Below are positions 41,529 through 51,346 of a DNA stretch of 64,000 nt, piece by piece. Location: assembly GCA_003222035.1 (NCBI GenBank), contig QHUS01000051.1, forward strand, positions 4,526 to 68,525, read 5' to 3'. Numbering within the stretch: position 1 is the first letter of the stretch; the number at the start of each line of letters is the position of its first letter. This DNA comes from Gemmatimonadota bacterium (GTDB taxonomy: Bacteria > Gemmatimonadota > Gemmatimonadetes > Gemmatimonadales > GWC2-71-9). Both the position numbers and the translations under genes were made by a program. The notes beneath the pieces were generated by a model. That model made no database searches. It was not told where the DNA came from and saw only the letters and a program-made list of their open reading frames with translations.

Positions 41529-41615
41529 GGACGCCAGCGACGACAAAACACACCTTGCCGCCGCGGGTGTGGCCTTCGTCACCCTCGTAGAAAACGGCCG
41601 GCTCTATCTTCGGCC

Positions 41616-41975
41616 GTGACCAAAATGCAGTGGGGCCGGCTTCAGGTGGACGTGAATTGCGCGCTGCGCCGCGGGGCTTGGTACCGCGTTACGCGGCTCG
41701 CCCCCCTGATCGCCGTTCTCGATGTGAATCGGCAATTCCTCCCTGTTCCCAACTATCTCGTCCAAGTCGTGTCGCAGCCGCCCAGGCGGTGGTCGGTTGT
41801 CCCACGCCCGGAGCGCGCCGTTGAGCTGCCGCGGGAGTGGGGTTCCCATTACGGCGTCTGCCCGAGCTGCAGGGAGCGCGCCGCGCTGCGCGGTCGCCCG
41901 CGGCACCTCACCTGTGCCCGCTGCCGCGGTGAGTTCGAAGTGGCCTGGGACGAGGAGTACCTCCTCAAGTTCTGA
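41616..41975 (+). CDS. Hypothetical zinc-ribbon protein (paralog of 58166-58546)
   Basis: C-terminal CPSC...CARC; shares CALRRGAWYRV...PRRWSVVP...YGVCPSCRERA...FEVAWDEEYL with the 58166 ORF. Confidence 0.7.
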   Translation: MTKMQWGRLQVDVNCALRRGAWYRVTRLAPLIAVLDVNRQFLPVPNYLVQVVSQPPRRWSVVPRPERAVELPREWGSHYGVCPSCRERAALRGRPRHLTCARCRGEFEVAWDEEYLLKF

Positions 41976-41979
41976 CGGC

Positions 41980-43266
41980 TCAGCCGCGCATCGCCCGCTC
42001 GACCTCCGTGAGCCGCGCCTCGATCTCGATCGGACGGTTGGCGCGCGCGGGAGGGGGGGAGTGGGGCGGCTCGATCTGTTCGTGATAGTGCCTGACGGTC
42101 TCCGGATCCTTCAGCAGGTGCCCCGTAAGCACGGCGACGACGCGGTCCCGCGGGCGGACCACGCCTTCCTGCACGAGCCGCCGCGTGCCGGCGAGCGCCG
42201 CTGCGCTCGCCGGCTCGCATCCAATGCCGGCGGCATCCACGACCGCCTTGGCCTCGAGAATGTCGTCGTCGCTCACGCTCGTGACCACGCCGTTCGTGCT
42301 ACGGATCGCCCGCACGGCACGGTCGTAGGAGACCGGGTTGCCGATGCTGATGGCACTGGCGACCGTGTGCGGCTCGACGCGCCGCCGCTCGGCGAATCCG
42401 CCACGAAAGCTCAGGGCGAACGGGGCGGCACCGTCGGCCTGCACGGCGGCGAGGCGCGGCACGCGGTCGATCACACCCCACTCCCGGGCCTCCTCCAGCG
42501 CTTTCCCGAAGGCGGCCGTATTGCCGAGGTTGCCCGCGGGCAGCACGATCCAGTCGGGGGGCTCCCAGGCAAGCTGTTGTAACAGCTCGAGCACGATCGT
42601 CTTCTGGCCTTCGATCCGGAACGGATTCACGGAGTTGAGGAGATAGACCCCCAGGCGGTCGCTGGCCTGGTCGGCAAGCTCGAGGCAATCGTCGAAATTT
42701 CCGCGCACCAGCAGGGTGCGGGCACCGTAGGCCAGGGCCTGCGCGAGCTTGCCAAGCGCCACCTGGCCCTTGGGAACGAGCACGAGCGCCGGCAGTCCCG
42801 CGAGCGCCGCGTAGGCGGAGAGCGACGCGGCGGTATTCCCGGTGGATGCGCACGCCACGGCGCGCGCCCGGACGCGCCGCGCCTGAGTCACGCCGACGGT
42901 CATGCCCCGGTCTTTGAACGAACCGGTCGGGTTCTGCCCTTCGTGCTTGAGCAACACGTCCTGCACGCCGGTCCAGCGCGCGACGGTCGCGTGCGCGAGC
43001 AGTGGTGTGTTGCCTTCGGGATAGGACAGGATATGCTCGCCCGCGGTGGGGAGGACGGCCTCGCAGTAGCGCCACACGCCCGACGCGAACGGACCGCGCC
43101 GCACGCCCCACCGCGCGTCGAACGTCGCCCGGAGGGCGTTGCCCCCCTGGGCGGGCGGCTGGTGGCGCACCTCGAGCAGGCCACGGCAGCGCGGGCAGCG
43201 CGGGTGCGGATCGGTCTCGGGAGTCTCGCTACCACAGGCCGCGCAGACCTGGATAGTGCCGCTCAT
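41980..43266 (-). CDS. thrC: Threonine synthase
   Basis: N-terminal zinc ribbon CAACGSETPETDPHPRCPRC; PLP site HEGQNPTGSFKDRGMTVGV; ASTGNTAASLSAYAA. Confidence 0.93.
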   Translation of the reverse strand: MSGTIQVCAACGSETPETDPHPRCPRCRGLLEVRHQPPAQGGNALRATFDARWGVRRGPFASGVWRYCEAVLPTAGEHILSYPEGNTPLLAHATVARWTGVQDVLLKHEGQNPTGSFKDRGMTVGVTQARRVRARAVACASTGNTAASLSAYAALAGLPALVLVPKGQVALGKLAQALAYGARTLLVRGNFDDCLELADQASDRLGVYLLNSVNPFRIEGQKTIVLELLQQLAWEPPDWIVLPAGNLGNTAAFGKALEEAREWGVIDRVPRLAAVQADGAAPFALSFRGGFAERRRVEPHTVASAISIGNPVSYDRAVRAIRSTNGVVTSVSDDDILEAKAVVDAAGIGCEPASAAALAGTRRLVQEGVVRPRDRVVAVLTGHLLKDPETVRHYHEQIEPPHSPPPARANRPIEIEARLTEVERAMRG

Positions 43267-45806
43267 GCGCCGGCGAGCTTCAACACGTCGTTGAGAATCC
43301 CGCCCGCGGTCACGGCCGGCCCCGCTCCCGGTCCGGTGATCACGAGCGGGTTCTTCTTGTAGCGCATGGTCGTGAAGATAAACTGGTTATCGGTCCCGTT
43401 GAGGGAGGCCATGGGGCTCGACGCGTCGACCACCACGAGGCCGACCCGGAGGCGGCGCCGCGTCACGATTGCCCGGTAGCGCAGCACGCCCCCCCGCGCG
43501 CGCGCCGCGGCGACGCGCTTCGCCCACGCTGCGTCGTACTCGTCGAGCGACTTGAGAAACCGGTCGAGCGGGAGCCGGTCGGCACCATCCGGCACCAGCG
43601 ACTCGACCGCGATGTTCTCCAGGCCGCCGGCGAAGCCCAGGAGCCGCCCGAGGATGAGCGCCTTGCGCGCCACATCCATGCCCGAGAGATCGTCGCGCGG
43701 ATCGGGCTCGGGGTATCCTTTCGCGATCGCACCGCGCAGCGCGGCCGAAAACGAGGCTCCGCGCCCCATCTCCCCGAACAGGTAACCGAGCGTCCCCGAG
43801 GGGCATCCCTCGATCTTCGAGACCCGGTCGCCCGACTCGACGAGCTTCTGGTAGGTATCGATGATCGGCAGGCCGGCGCCCACGGTGGCCTCGTGCAGTA
43901 AGCGCCGGCCATGCGCCTGGGCGGTGGCGCGGAGCGCGTCGTATCGACGCTTGTCGGTGGTGACCGGGCGCTTGTTTGCGAGCACGACGTGCATCCCGGC
44001 GCTCAGCGCCGCCGTCACCGCCTCCGTGGTGTCGTCCGCGGTGACGTCCACGAGCACCGGGTTCGCGAGCGCGTGACCGGCTACGAACTTGACCGCTTCG
44101 GTCGCGCCGGCGCGCCGGGCCTCAGACTGTGTGCCGGCGGCCTTCGTGAGCGGCGTCCCCTTCGCTTTCGCCGCGGCCAGCGTCGCGAGCCGCGCGGGAG
44201 TGAAGCCACGCGCGTCGAACACGAGTCCGCTGCGGTCGATCAGCCCGACGATACGCAGCGTCAGACCGTCACGCTTCACCTTCGCGATCATCGGGGCCAG
44301 CGCCCGTCCGATCTGCCCGAACCCGAGCAGCACGACGTCGGTGCGCTCCGGCTGCGCCACCGCACCCCCGCCGATCTTCGCGAGCTGGAATGCGGCGTGC
44401 ACCACGCGCTGGGCCCGCGGCGCGTCCTTGCCGTCCACTACGAGCGACAGGTTCAGCTCGGACGAACCCTGGGCCGTGGCGATCACATTGATCCCGGCTT
44501 CCGCGAGCGCCGCGAACACCCGGGCTGCGATGCCAGGCGTCTCCGCCATGCCTAAGCCCACCACCACTAACGTTGCGAGCCCGGTGCGCGCTTCCACGCC
44601 GTCGATTTCCTGCCGCGCGATCTCCCGCTGGAACGTCTCCTCCAGGCTGCGGCGCGCGCGCTGGGCGCTCTCTTCCGGCACGCTGAAGCAGATCGAATGC
44701 TCGGACGACGCCTGGGTGATCAGTGAAACCGAGATCCCTTCCTGGTGCACGGCGGCGAAGGTGCGGGCAGCGATGCCGGGGACGCCCAGCATCCCGCTCC
44801 CCGTCACCGTGAGCAGCGCTTGGCCCGGAATGGCGGAGAGCGCCTTGACGGGATACTGCTCGAGGGTGCGCCGCCGGGAGATCTCGGTGCCGAGCGAGCC
44901 GGGCTCCGCGAACGGCCGGACGCGGATCGCGACGTTCTGCTTGAGGACCGGAACGAGCGCGCGCGGGTGCAACACCTTGGCGCCGTAGTACGCGAGCTCC
45001 GCAGCCTCGCGCAGATGGACCTGCGGCACGACGCGCGCGTCCGGGACGATGCGGGGATCGGCGGTGAGCAGGCCCGGCACGTCTTTCCAAAGCGACACCT
45101 CGCGGGCGCCCAGCGCCCGCGCCAGCAGCGTGGCGGTCAGGTCGGACCCGCCGCGTCCCAGTGTGGCCACCTGGCCATCGGGCGCGGCGCCGAGAAACCC
45201 GGGTACCACCGGCACGGCGCCGCGCGCCAGGTGCGGGCCGAGGGCGCGGCGCGCGCTGCGCACCGTGCGCGCGAGGTCGGGCGACGCATTGCCGAAGGTC
45301 CCATCGGTCTGTACGACTTCGGTCGCGTCGACGTAGGCGACGGGGCAGCCCGCCGCGTGGAGCCCCGCGGCGAACAACTGCGCGGAAAGGCGCTCGCCGC
45401 GGGCGACGAGGTAGTCGACCGTCCGCGGCGTCAGCTCCCGCAGCACGCCCAGCCCACCGGCGAGCTGCTCGAGCTCGGCGAACGCGGCGTCGATCGCGGC
45501 GGCAAGCTCGTCCAGTTGCGCGCCGCGGGGCACCAGCGCGCGCGCCGCTTCGACGTGGCGGGCCCGCAGCTGTGCAGCGGCGGCCCGGACCTCCTTGGCG
45601 CCGGCGGTGCCCCGGGACGCCCGCATGGCGCAATCGAGCAGCGCGTCGGTCACGCCGGCCATGGCCGACACGACCACGACCTGCGGGGTAGGCCGGTGAG
45701 AAACGACGATCCTCGCGGCATGCTGCACCCCGGTCGCGTCGGCGAGCGAGGCGCCGCCGAACTTGTGGATGTGGGGAGTGCGCGCCAGGGCGGAGCGGGG
45801 GGTCAT
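43263..45806 (-). CDS. thrA: Bifunctional aspartate kinase/homoserine dehydrogenase
   Basis: HKFGGASLADATGVQHAARIV; GRGGSDLTATLLARALGA; ACT region; HSDH VLLGFGQIGRAL, VVLANKRPVT, EATVGAGLPIIDT. Confidence 0.95.
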   Translation of the reverse strand: MTPRSALARTPHIHKFGGASLADATGVQHAARIVVSHRPTPQVVVVSAMAGVTDALLDCAMRASRGTAGAKEVRAAAAQLRARHVEAARALVPRGAQLDELAAAIDAAFAELEQLAGGLGVLRELTPRTVDYLVARGERLSAQLFAAGLHAAGCPVAYVDATEVVQTDGTFGNASPDLARTVRSARRALGPHLARGAVPVVPGFLGAAPDGQVATLGRGGSDLTATLLARALGAREVSLWKDVPGLLTADPRIVPDARVVPQVHLREAAELAYYGAKVLHPRALVPVLKQNVAIRVRPFAEPGSLGTEISRRRTLEQYPVKALSAIPGQALLTVTGSGMLGVPGIAARTFAAVHQEGISVSLITQASSEHSICFSVPEESAQRARRSLEETFQREIARQEIDGVEARTGLATLVVVGLGMAETPGIAARVFAALAEAGINVIATAQGSSELNLSLVVDGKDAPRAQRVVHAAFQLAKIGGGAVAQPERTDVVLLGFGQIGRALAPMIAKVKRDGLTLRIVGLIDRSGLVFDARGFTPARLATLAAAKAKGTPLTKAAGTQSEARRAGATEAVKFVAGHALANPVLVDVTADDTTEAVTAALSAGMHVVLANKRPVTTDKRRYDALRATAQAHGRRLLHEATVGAGLPIIDTYQKLVESGDRVSKIEGCPSGTLGYLFGEMGRGASFSAALRGAIAKGYPEPDPRDDLSGMDVARKALILGRLLGFAGGLENIAVESLVPDGADRLPLDRFLKSLDEYDAAWAKRVAAARARGGVLRYRAIVTRRRLRVGLVVVDASSPMASLNGTDNQFIFTTMRYKKNPLVITGPGAGPAVTAGGILNDVLKLAGA

Positions 45807-45809
45807 GCG

Positions 45810-46748
45810 TCAGTCCAGTTCGACCCCGCCCGCCGGGCGAGCGGTGTGGAACGTCTCCGCGACGGTGCCCCGCGCCCGCCAGGCGCGCACCATGGCGTCG
45901 CCCACCGCGGGCGCGACGCCGAGCGGCGCCACGGCGACGAGGGTCGGCCCCGATCCCGAGAGCGTGGCCCCGAAAGCGCCGGCCTGACGCGCCGCCCCGG
46001 TCACCTCGTCGTAGCCGGGCACGAGGGGCCGTCGAAACGGTACGTGCAGCACATCATCGAACGCCGCCGCGAGGAGCCGGGGATCGGCGTGTGCCAGCCC
46101 GTGCACCAGCGCGGCGCTCTTGGCGGCCGCGCGCACGGCGTCGGCGTGCGGCAGCGTCGCCGGCAGCGCGGCCCGGGCGCGTTTCGTCTCCACCGTGAAA
46201 TCCGGGACCGCGAATACGAGCGCCAGTGATTCGTGAATCGGGAGCGCGGCGACGGCCAGGCCTGCCTCACCCCCACCGCGCCTGGGCTCGCGAAGCACGA
46301 GGGTCGCGCCGCCGTACACGGCGGGCGCAACGTTGTCGGGATGGCCCTCGACCTCGGTGCACAGTTCGGCGAGTCCAGCGGGATCGAGGGGCAGGGTGAG
46401 CAAGGCGGCCGCCGCGGCCGCGCCGGCCACCGTGGCGGCCGCGGACGAGCCGAGCCCTCGGGCCACCGGAATCTCCGAGTCCGTAGCCAGCGAAAGGCCG
46501 ACGGGGACGTCGCGCCCCGCGCGGCGGCAGGCGGCGGCGAAGCCCTGATACACGAGGTCGGCTTCCGGCGGGATATCGAGCGCCTGGAGCGTGCCTGCCC
46601 GTTGGATAGCGACGGCGCGTCCGCCGTGCCGCTCGTCGGCCCGTGCCGTGACGCGGAGCCAGCGCGCGATGGCGACCCCGACGCAGTCGAACCCGGCGCC
46701 CAGATTGGACGTCGAGCCGGCCACCCGCACGGTCACGCTCGCTCGCAT
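45810..46748 (-). CDS. thrB: Homoserine kinase
   Basis: GHMP kinase motifs: VAGSTSNLGAGFDCVGVA; PVARGLGSSAAATVAGAAAAA; ATLSGSGPTLVAVAP. Confidence 0.93.
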   Translation of the reverse strand: MRASVTVRVAGSTSNLGAGFDCVGVAIARWLRVTARADERHGGRAVAIQRAGTLQALDIPPEADLVYQGFAAACRRAGRDVPVGLSLATDSEIPVARGLGSSAAATVAGAAAAAALLTLPLDPAGLAELCTEVEGHPDNVAPAVYGGATLVLREPRRGGGEAGLAVAALPIHESLALVFAVPDFTVETKRARAALPATLPHADAVRAAAKSAALVHGLAHADPRLLAAAFDDVLHVPFRRPLVPGYDEVTGAARQAGAFGATLSGSGPTLVAVAPLGVAPAVGDAMVRAWRARGTVAETFHTARPAGGVELD

Positions 46749-46760
46749 CGCTCGCTTTCG

Positions 46761-46798
46761 GGAAACAGAAAAGCCCGCGCAATGCCACGCCGCGGGCT
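46761..46798 (-). terminator. Terminator-like hairpin in the thrB leader (possible attenuator)
   Basis: Minus strand AGCCCGCG-GCGTGGCATTG-CGCGGGCT followed by TTTCTGTTT. Confidence 0.7.
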
Positions 46799-46807
46799 GT
46801 ATGTTCA

Positions 46808-46836
46808 TACATACCGCACGCCTTCGGCAGCGTCAA
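46808..46836 (-). promoter_or_regulatory. Putative promoter for thrB-thrA-thrC
   Basis: Minus strand TTGACG-N17-TATGTA; palindrome GTATG-TT-CATAC (46799-46810) overlaps the -10/start region. Confidence 0.6.
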
Positions 46837-46849
46837 GGAGCCGTCGTTC

Positions 46850-47914
46850 ATGGCGACAATCCGGGTGGGCATTCTCGGCGCGACCGGCGCCGTGGGGCAG
46901 CGCTTCCTGCAGCTGCTTGAGCACCACCCCTACTTCGTCGTCACCGCGCTCGCCGCCTCCGATCGGTCGCAGGGCAAGCCCTACAAGGACGCGTGCCCCT
47001 GGCGTCTCCCCGGGGACGTGCCGCCTGCGGTTGCCGGGCTCGTCGTCCGGGCGCCGGAGCCGCCGCTCGATTGTGACGTGGTGTTCTCGAGTCTCCCCGC
47101 CGACGTCGCGGGCCCGCTCGAGGCGCGCTTCGCTGCGGCGGGGTACCCCCTCGTCAGTAACTCGTCGTCCCACCGCATGGACGACGGCGTGCCGCTCCTC
47201 GTTCCCGAGGTGAACCCGGATCACCTCGCCCTGCTCGGCGAGCCACAAAGAAGGAAGGGGGGACCGGGAAAAGGGTTTATCGTCACGAATCCCAATTGCT
47301 CGACCGTGATGATCGCGCTCGCGCTGGCACCGCTCGCTCGTGAATTCGGCGTCGAAGCGGTCGTGGCGACCACGCTGCAGGCACTGTCCGGCGCGGGGTA
47401 CCCGGGCGTGGCCTCGCTCGACATCACGGACAACGTGGTCCCATTCATTGCGAACGAGGAGGAAAAGATCGAGCGCGAAACCCGGAAGATCCTTGGTCGG
47501 CTGAACGGGAAAGTCAGCGGCGTGGCACCTGCGGGGTTCGCGGTGAGCGCGCAATGCCACCGGGTGAACGTCGTGGACGGCCACATGGCCGCGGTGCGGG
47601 TGAAGCTGTCCCGCGCGGCGGAGCCGGCGGACCTGCGCGCTGCGTTTGCGTCCTTTACGGGCCCGCCGCAGGAGCTCCGGCTTCCGAGCGCGCCGGAGCG
47701 TCCCATTCTGGTGCGTGACGAGCCCGACCGCCCGCAGCCGCGGCTCGATCGCGACGCCGGGCGGGGGATGAGCATCACGGTGGGCCGCATCGCGCGCGAC
47801 GACGTGCTCGGACACCGCTTCGTCGCCCTCAGCCACAACACGATTCGAGGTGCCGCGGGGGCCGCGATCCTCAACGCGGAGCTCCTGCTGGCGAGAGGGT
47901 ATCTCGGCTCCTGA
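46850..47914 (+). CDS. asd: Aspartate-semialdehyde dehydrogenase
   Basis: VGILGATGAVGQRFLQLLEHHPYF; IVTNPNCSTVMIALAL; LQALSGAGYPGV; AQCHRVNVVDGHMAAV. Confidence 0.93.
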   Translation: MATIRVGILGATGAVGQRFLQLLEHHPYFVVTALAASDRSQGKPYKDACPWRLPGDVPPAVAGLVVRAPEPPLDCDVVFSSLPADVAGPLEARFAAAGYPLVSNSSSHRMDDGVPLLVPEVNPDHLALLGEPQRRKGGPGKGFIVTNPNCSTVMIALALAPLAREFGVEAVVATTLQALSGAGYPGVASLDITDNVVPFIANEEEKIERETRKILGRLNGKVSGVAPAGFAVSAQCHRVNVVDGHMAAVRVKLSRAAEPADLRAAFASFTGPPQELRLPSAPERPILVRDEPDRPQPRLDRDAGRGMSITVGRIARDDVLGHRFVALSHNTIRGAAGAAILNAELLLARGYLGS

Positions 47915-48112
47915 GCGTGTGGACGCGCGGAGTGTGCGCCACGTCACAAATTCCGCGACTCGACCCCACCGGTGACCTTGGCCTCCGTTCCGTCGTCTTT
48001 TAGTGTACGGGTAATGTCGCCCTTAGACAGCGTTAACGGCTGTAACGGCGCCTCCGTCTAATCGGCGTCCCCGGAACAGCGCCCACTACTCGAATCGTCG
48101 GAGGATCAGCGC

Positions 48113-49018
48113 ATGCGTCGTACGTCTCGGAAGCTTTGGCGCCTCGCCGTCGGTACCATCACCATCGCGCTGTTCGCCGCGTGTTCCACGTCACCCTCGA
48201 CGTCTCCCCAGAATTCCGTGCTCACGCAACCGGAGGCCAACGCCGTCGCCGAAGTCGTCACGACGGATGCCGCCTCGCTCGCCGGTGGCGCCACGCTCGA
48301 CATCGCGTCCGGCCTGCCTTTCGACGTGTTACCGATGCCCGGTGCGCCCGCCCTGCCCGGGTCGTCCGTGAGCTGCACGCCGACTCGCAGCCCGTCCCCG
48401 GTGACGAACTCCGACGGCGACCCGGTGCCTGATTCGGTCCGCGTCGACTTCAGCGGCTGTACGTTCTCACGGGACGGGTACACCGTCGCGCTGAGTGGGT
48501 CGATCGACCTCGTCGATCCGACTCCGACGGTGACCGATCGAGCGTTCCGGACGCGCTCCAACGACTTCACGCGGACGGTCACCAACTCGACGGCCGGGAC
48601 CACGCGTTCCGTCGTGGAGAACGGCGTCCGCTCGATCGTGGGCACTCCGGACCAGATCCAGCTCGCGGACACGATGGAGACCGACTACACCTTCGCGACC
48701 AAGGCGACCGCATCGCATGTGCGGAAGTGGTTGGCGACCTTCACCGCCGATCAGGCCGGATCCATCCAGATCGGCTCGCCCCTGCCGAGTGGCAACTTGA
48801 GCGTTTCCGGATCGTCGACCTGGACGTCCGGGACGAACAACTACCTGCTCGCGGTCACGACGAGCGTCCCGCTGCACTACAACGCGAGCTGCAGCGTCGA
48901 GCCCAGGTTCGATTCGGGGGCGCTCACCATCGCCGTCACCAAGGGGACGGCCTCGACCACCGTCACCATTCAGTTCACGGCGTGCGGCCAGTACACGGTG
49001 ACCCGGACCATGGCCTGA
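48113..49018 (+). CDS. Hypothetical lipoprotein
   Basis: Signal and lipobox TIALFAACSTS; SD GGAGG upstream of ATG. Confidence 0.65.
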   Translation: MRRTSRKLWRLAVGTITIALFAACSTSPSTSPQNSVLTQPEANAVAEVVTTDAASLAGGATLDIASGLPFDVLPMPGAPALPGSSVSCTPTRSPSPVTNSDGDPVPDSVRVDFSGCTFSRDGYTVALSGSIDLVDPTPTVTDRAFRTRSNDFTRTVTNSTAGTTRSVVENGVRSIVGTPDQIQLADTMETDYTFATKATASHVRKWLATFTADQAGSIQIGSPLPSGNLSVSGSSTWTSGTNNYLLAVTTSVPLHYNASCSVEPRFDSGALTIAVTKGTASTTVTIQFTACGQYTVTRTMA

Positions 49019-49041
49019 GGGCCCCTGTTTTCCCGTAGCTC

Positions 49042-49071
49042 GAGGCCCGATCCGCTGCCGGATCGGGCCTC
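49042..49071 (+). terminator. Intrinsic terminator
   Basis: Perfect 12-bp stem GAGGCCCGATCC-GCTGCC-GGATCGGGCCTC followed by GTTGCTTAT. Confidence 0.75.
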
Positions 49072-49109
49072 GTTGCTTATAATGGAAGCCTCTGATCCAC
49101 GCTCACGTC

Positions 49110-49991
49110 GTGCTCAATCCGGCGGCGGGCCGCGGTGCGGCGGCCCGGGCTCTCGATCCGATCGCGCGCGAGTTCCGCCGCCAGGGGTGGTCGGTCGAAG
49201 TCGCGCGCACCGAAGGGCCGGGGCACGGCGTCGAGCTGGCCGCGCGCGCGGCCCGGGACGGAGCGCGGCGCATTATTGCCGTCGGCGGCGACGGCACCGT
49301 GCACGACGTGGCGAACGGGGTGCTGCGCCACGACAGGAAGGCGGAAGTCATCCTGGGGGTCGTGCCGGTCGGCACTGGGAACGACTTCGCGAAGCTCGTC
49401 GGCGTGCACCCGGATGTTCCGGTGCACTCGGTCCAGCGCCTCGTGACGGCCCGCACGATGCGGTTCGATGCCGGCCGCGCGAACGACGAATACTTCGTGA
49501 ACAGCGTGGGCTTCGGCTTCGGGCCCGCGGTCGTGCGCGTCCGCAACGCCATGCCGGGGCTCTCGGGGTTCGCGTCGTACTTCGTGCCGGTGTGGCGTGC
49601 GTTCGCGCAGTTTCGCCCGCCGCGCCTCGAGGTGCGGGCGCCCGGATTCGCGGAAACGGGGTACATGATGATGGTCGAAGTCTGCAACGGGACTACCGCC
49701 GGCGGCAGCTATCGTTTCGCGCCCGACGCGCAACCGGGCGACGGCCGGCTGGACGTCTGCCTCGTACGCCGCGTCTCGCTGCCGCGGTTCCTGCTCGCGG
49801 TGCCGCGCGTGATGCGCGGCACCCATACGAGAATGCGGGAAGTGGCGCTGTTTCAGACGCGGGAGGTCACGATCCGATCGCTCGACGGTCCACTCCTGCT
49901 GCACCTCGACGGCGAGCTGCGCGAGTCCCCGGCGCGCGATTGCGCCGTCCGGATCGAGCCCGGTTGCCTGCAAGTGATGGTGGCGCAATGA
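49110..49991 (+). CDS. Diacylglycerol kinase-family lipid kinase
   Basis: LNPAAGRGAAARALDPI; RRIIAVGGDGTVHDVANGVL; VVPVGTGNDFAKLV. Confidence 0.9.
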   Translation: MLNPAAGRGAAARALDPIAREFRRQGWSVEVARTEGPGHGVELAARAARDGARRIIAVGGDGTVHDVANGVLRHDRKAEVILGVVPVGTGNDFAKLVGVHPDVPVHSVQRLVTARTMRFDAGRANDEYFVNSVGFGFGPAVVRVRNAMPGLSGFASYFVPVWRAFAQFRPPRLEVRAPGFAETGYMMMVEVCNGTTAGGSYRFAPDAQPGDGRLDVCLVRRVSLPRFLLAVPRVMRGTHTRMREVALFQTREVTIRSLDGPLLLHLDGELRESPARDCAVRIEPGCLQVMVAQ

Positions 49992-50515
49992 CGCAGGCAC
50001 GCAGCCGGGTAGGCGGGTGCGCGAGTAGGTGCGTCGTGGTCCTGGCGATGCTGCTACCCGGCAACCCGGCCACCCGCCTATCCGCCCAAGTTCCCGATAC
50101 CACTCCCATTGTCCCGCCCATCGTCACGACCGGCGCAGTGGTTGTGCCGACCGACACGGCGCATCGCGTGCCGCCGTGGGGCGCGTTCCTGCGGTCGTTC
50201 GTACTGCCCGGCTGGGGTCAGGCGGCGACGGGCCGCCACGTCGCGGGTGTCGTCTTCGTGGCCTGGGAAGGGATTGCCGCGATGATGACCCTCAAGGCCC
50301 AATCGGAGCTGGATTACTTGCGGGAGACGGGTTCGGCCAACGTGCCCGCCAAGAAACAGGAAAAACAGGACTGGATCGTCCTCTGGGTCTTCAATCATTT
50401 CTTCTCGGCCGCCGAAGCGTTCGTCTCCGCGCACCTGCAGGACTTCCCCAAAGACCTCAAAGTGCAGGCGTTCCCGGGTGGCGTGGGGATCAGCGTGCCC
50501 GTGCCGCACCCGTGA
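49988..50515 (+). CDS. DUF5683-like membrane protein
   Basis: Signal-like N-terminus; AFLRSFVLPGWGQAATGRHVAGVVFVAWE. Confidence 0.6.
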   Translation: MTQARSRVGGCASRCVVVLAMLLPGNPATRLSAQVPDTTPIVPPIVTTGAVVVPTDTAHRVPPWGAFLRSFVLPGWGQAATGRHVAGVVFVAWEGIAAMMTLKAQSELDYLRETGSANVPAKKQEKQDWIVLWVFNHFFSAAEAFVSAHLQDFPKDLKVQAFPGGVGISVPVPHP

Positions 50516-51312
50516 ATCCGGCCCCGTTGGGCGTTTTCGATTCCGGCATCGGCGGGCTGACCGTCGCGCGAGCGGTGTTCGAGCGGTTGCCGCACGAGTC
50601 GGTGATCTATTTCGGCGATACCGCACGCGTGCCGTACGGGCCCAAGTCGCCGGAGACGGTGCGCCGTTACTCCGGAGAGATCCTCGCCTACCTGGTGCAG
50701 CGCGGCGTGAAGGCGCTCGTCGTCGCCTGCAACACCATCAGCGCGCAGGCGCTCGACTTCCTCACGGAGCGCTCGCCCGTGCCCCTGGTGGGCGTGATCG
50801 AGCCGGGCGCGCGCGCCGCGGTGCAGGGCACGCAATCAGGGAAAATCGGGGTGATCGGCACGGCGGGTACGATCGCGAGCGGCGCGTACGAGCGCGCCAT
50901 CAAGCGGCTGCGGTCCGAGGTCTCCGTGTGCGTGCAGGCCTGCCCGCTGTTCGTCCCGCTCGTCGAGGAGGGATGGTTCGATCACCCGGCGACCGAGCTG
51001 ATCGCGCGGGAATATGTCGCGCCGCTCGAGCGGGCGGCCGTGGACGTGCTGGTCCTGGGCTGCACGCACTACCCGCTTCTGAAACCGCTGCTCGCCCGCG
51101 TGCTCGGTCCGCGCGTGGCGCTCGTGGATAGCGCCGAAGAGACCGCGAAGGTCGTGGCCCACGAGCTGGCGCGGCGCGACCTCGCGGCGCCACCCACCAA
51201 CCACCCGACGCACCGATTCGTGGTCTCGGACGATGAGCCGCACTTTAGGAGAGTCGGAGCCCGATTCTTGGGAGAGAAACTGCAACACGTGGAGGTCGTC
51301 CCGCTCGGTTGA
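50512..51312 (+). CDS. murI: Glutamate racemase
   Basis: GTG start; GVFDSGIGGLTVARAV; YFGDTARVPYGPKS; VVACNTISAQAL; LGCTHYPLL. Confidence 0.95.
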   Translation: MNPAPLGVFDSGIGGLTVARAVFERLPHESVIYFGDTARVPYGPKSPETVRRYSGEILAYLVQRGVKALVVACNTISAQALDFLTERSPVPLVGVIEPGARAAVQGTQSGKIGVIGTAGTIASGAYERAIKRLRSEVSVCVQACPLFVPLVEEGWFDHPATELIAREYVAPLERAAVDVLVLGCTHYPLLKPLLARVLGPRVALVDSAEETAKVVAHELARRDLAAPPTNHPTHRFVVSDDEPHFRRVGARFLGEKLQHVEVVPLG

Positions 51313-51346
51313 CGACGCCTGTGTGATACGTCGTAGTGATAGGTCG

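Noticed and set aside
39898-41975. UGA-recoded selenoprotein near tRNA-Sec
   Set aside because: No ORF pair split by an in-frame TGA with continuing homology could be found in this region.
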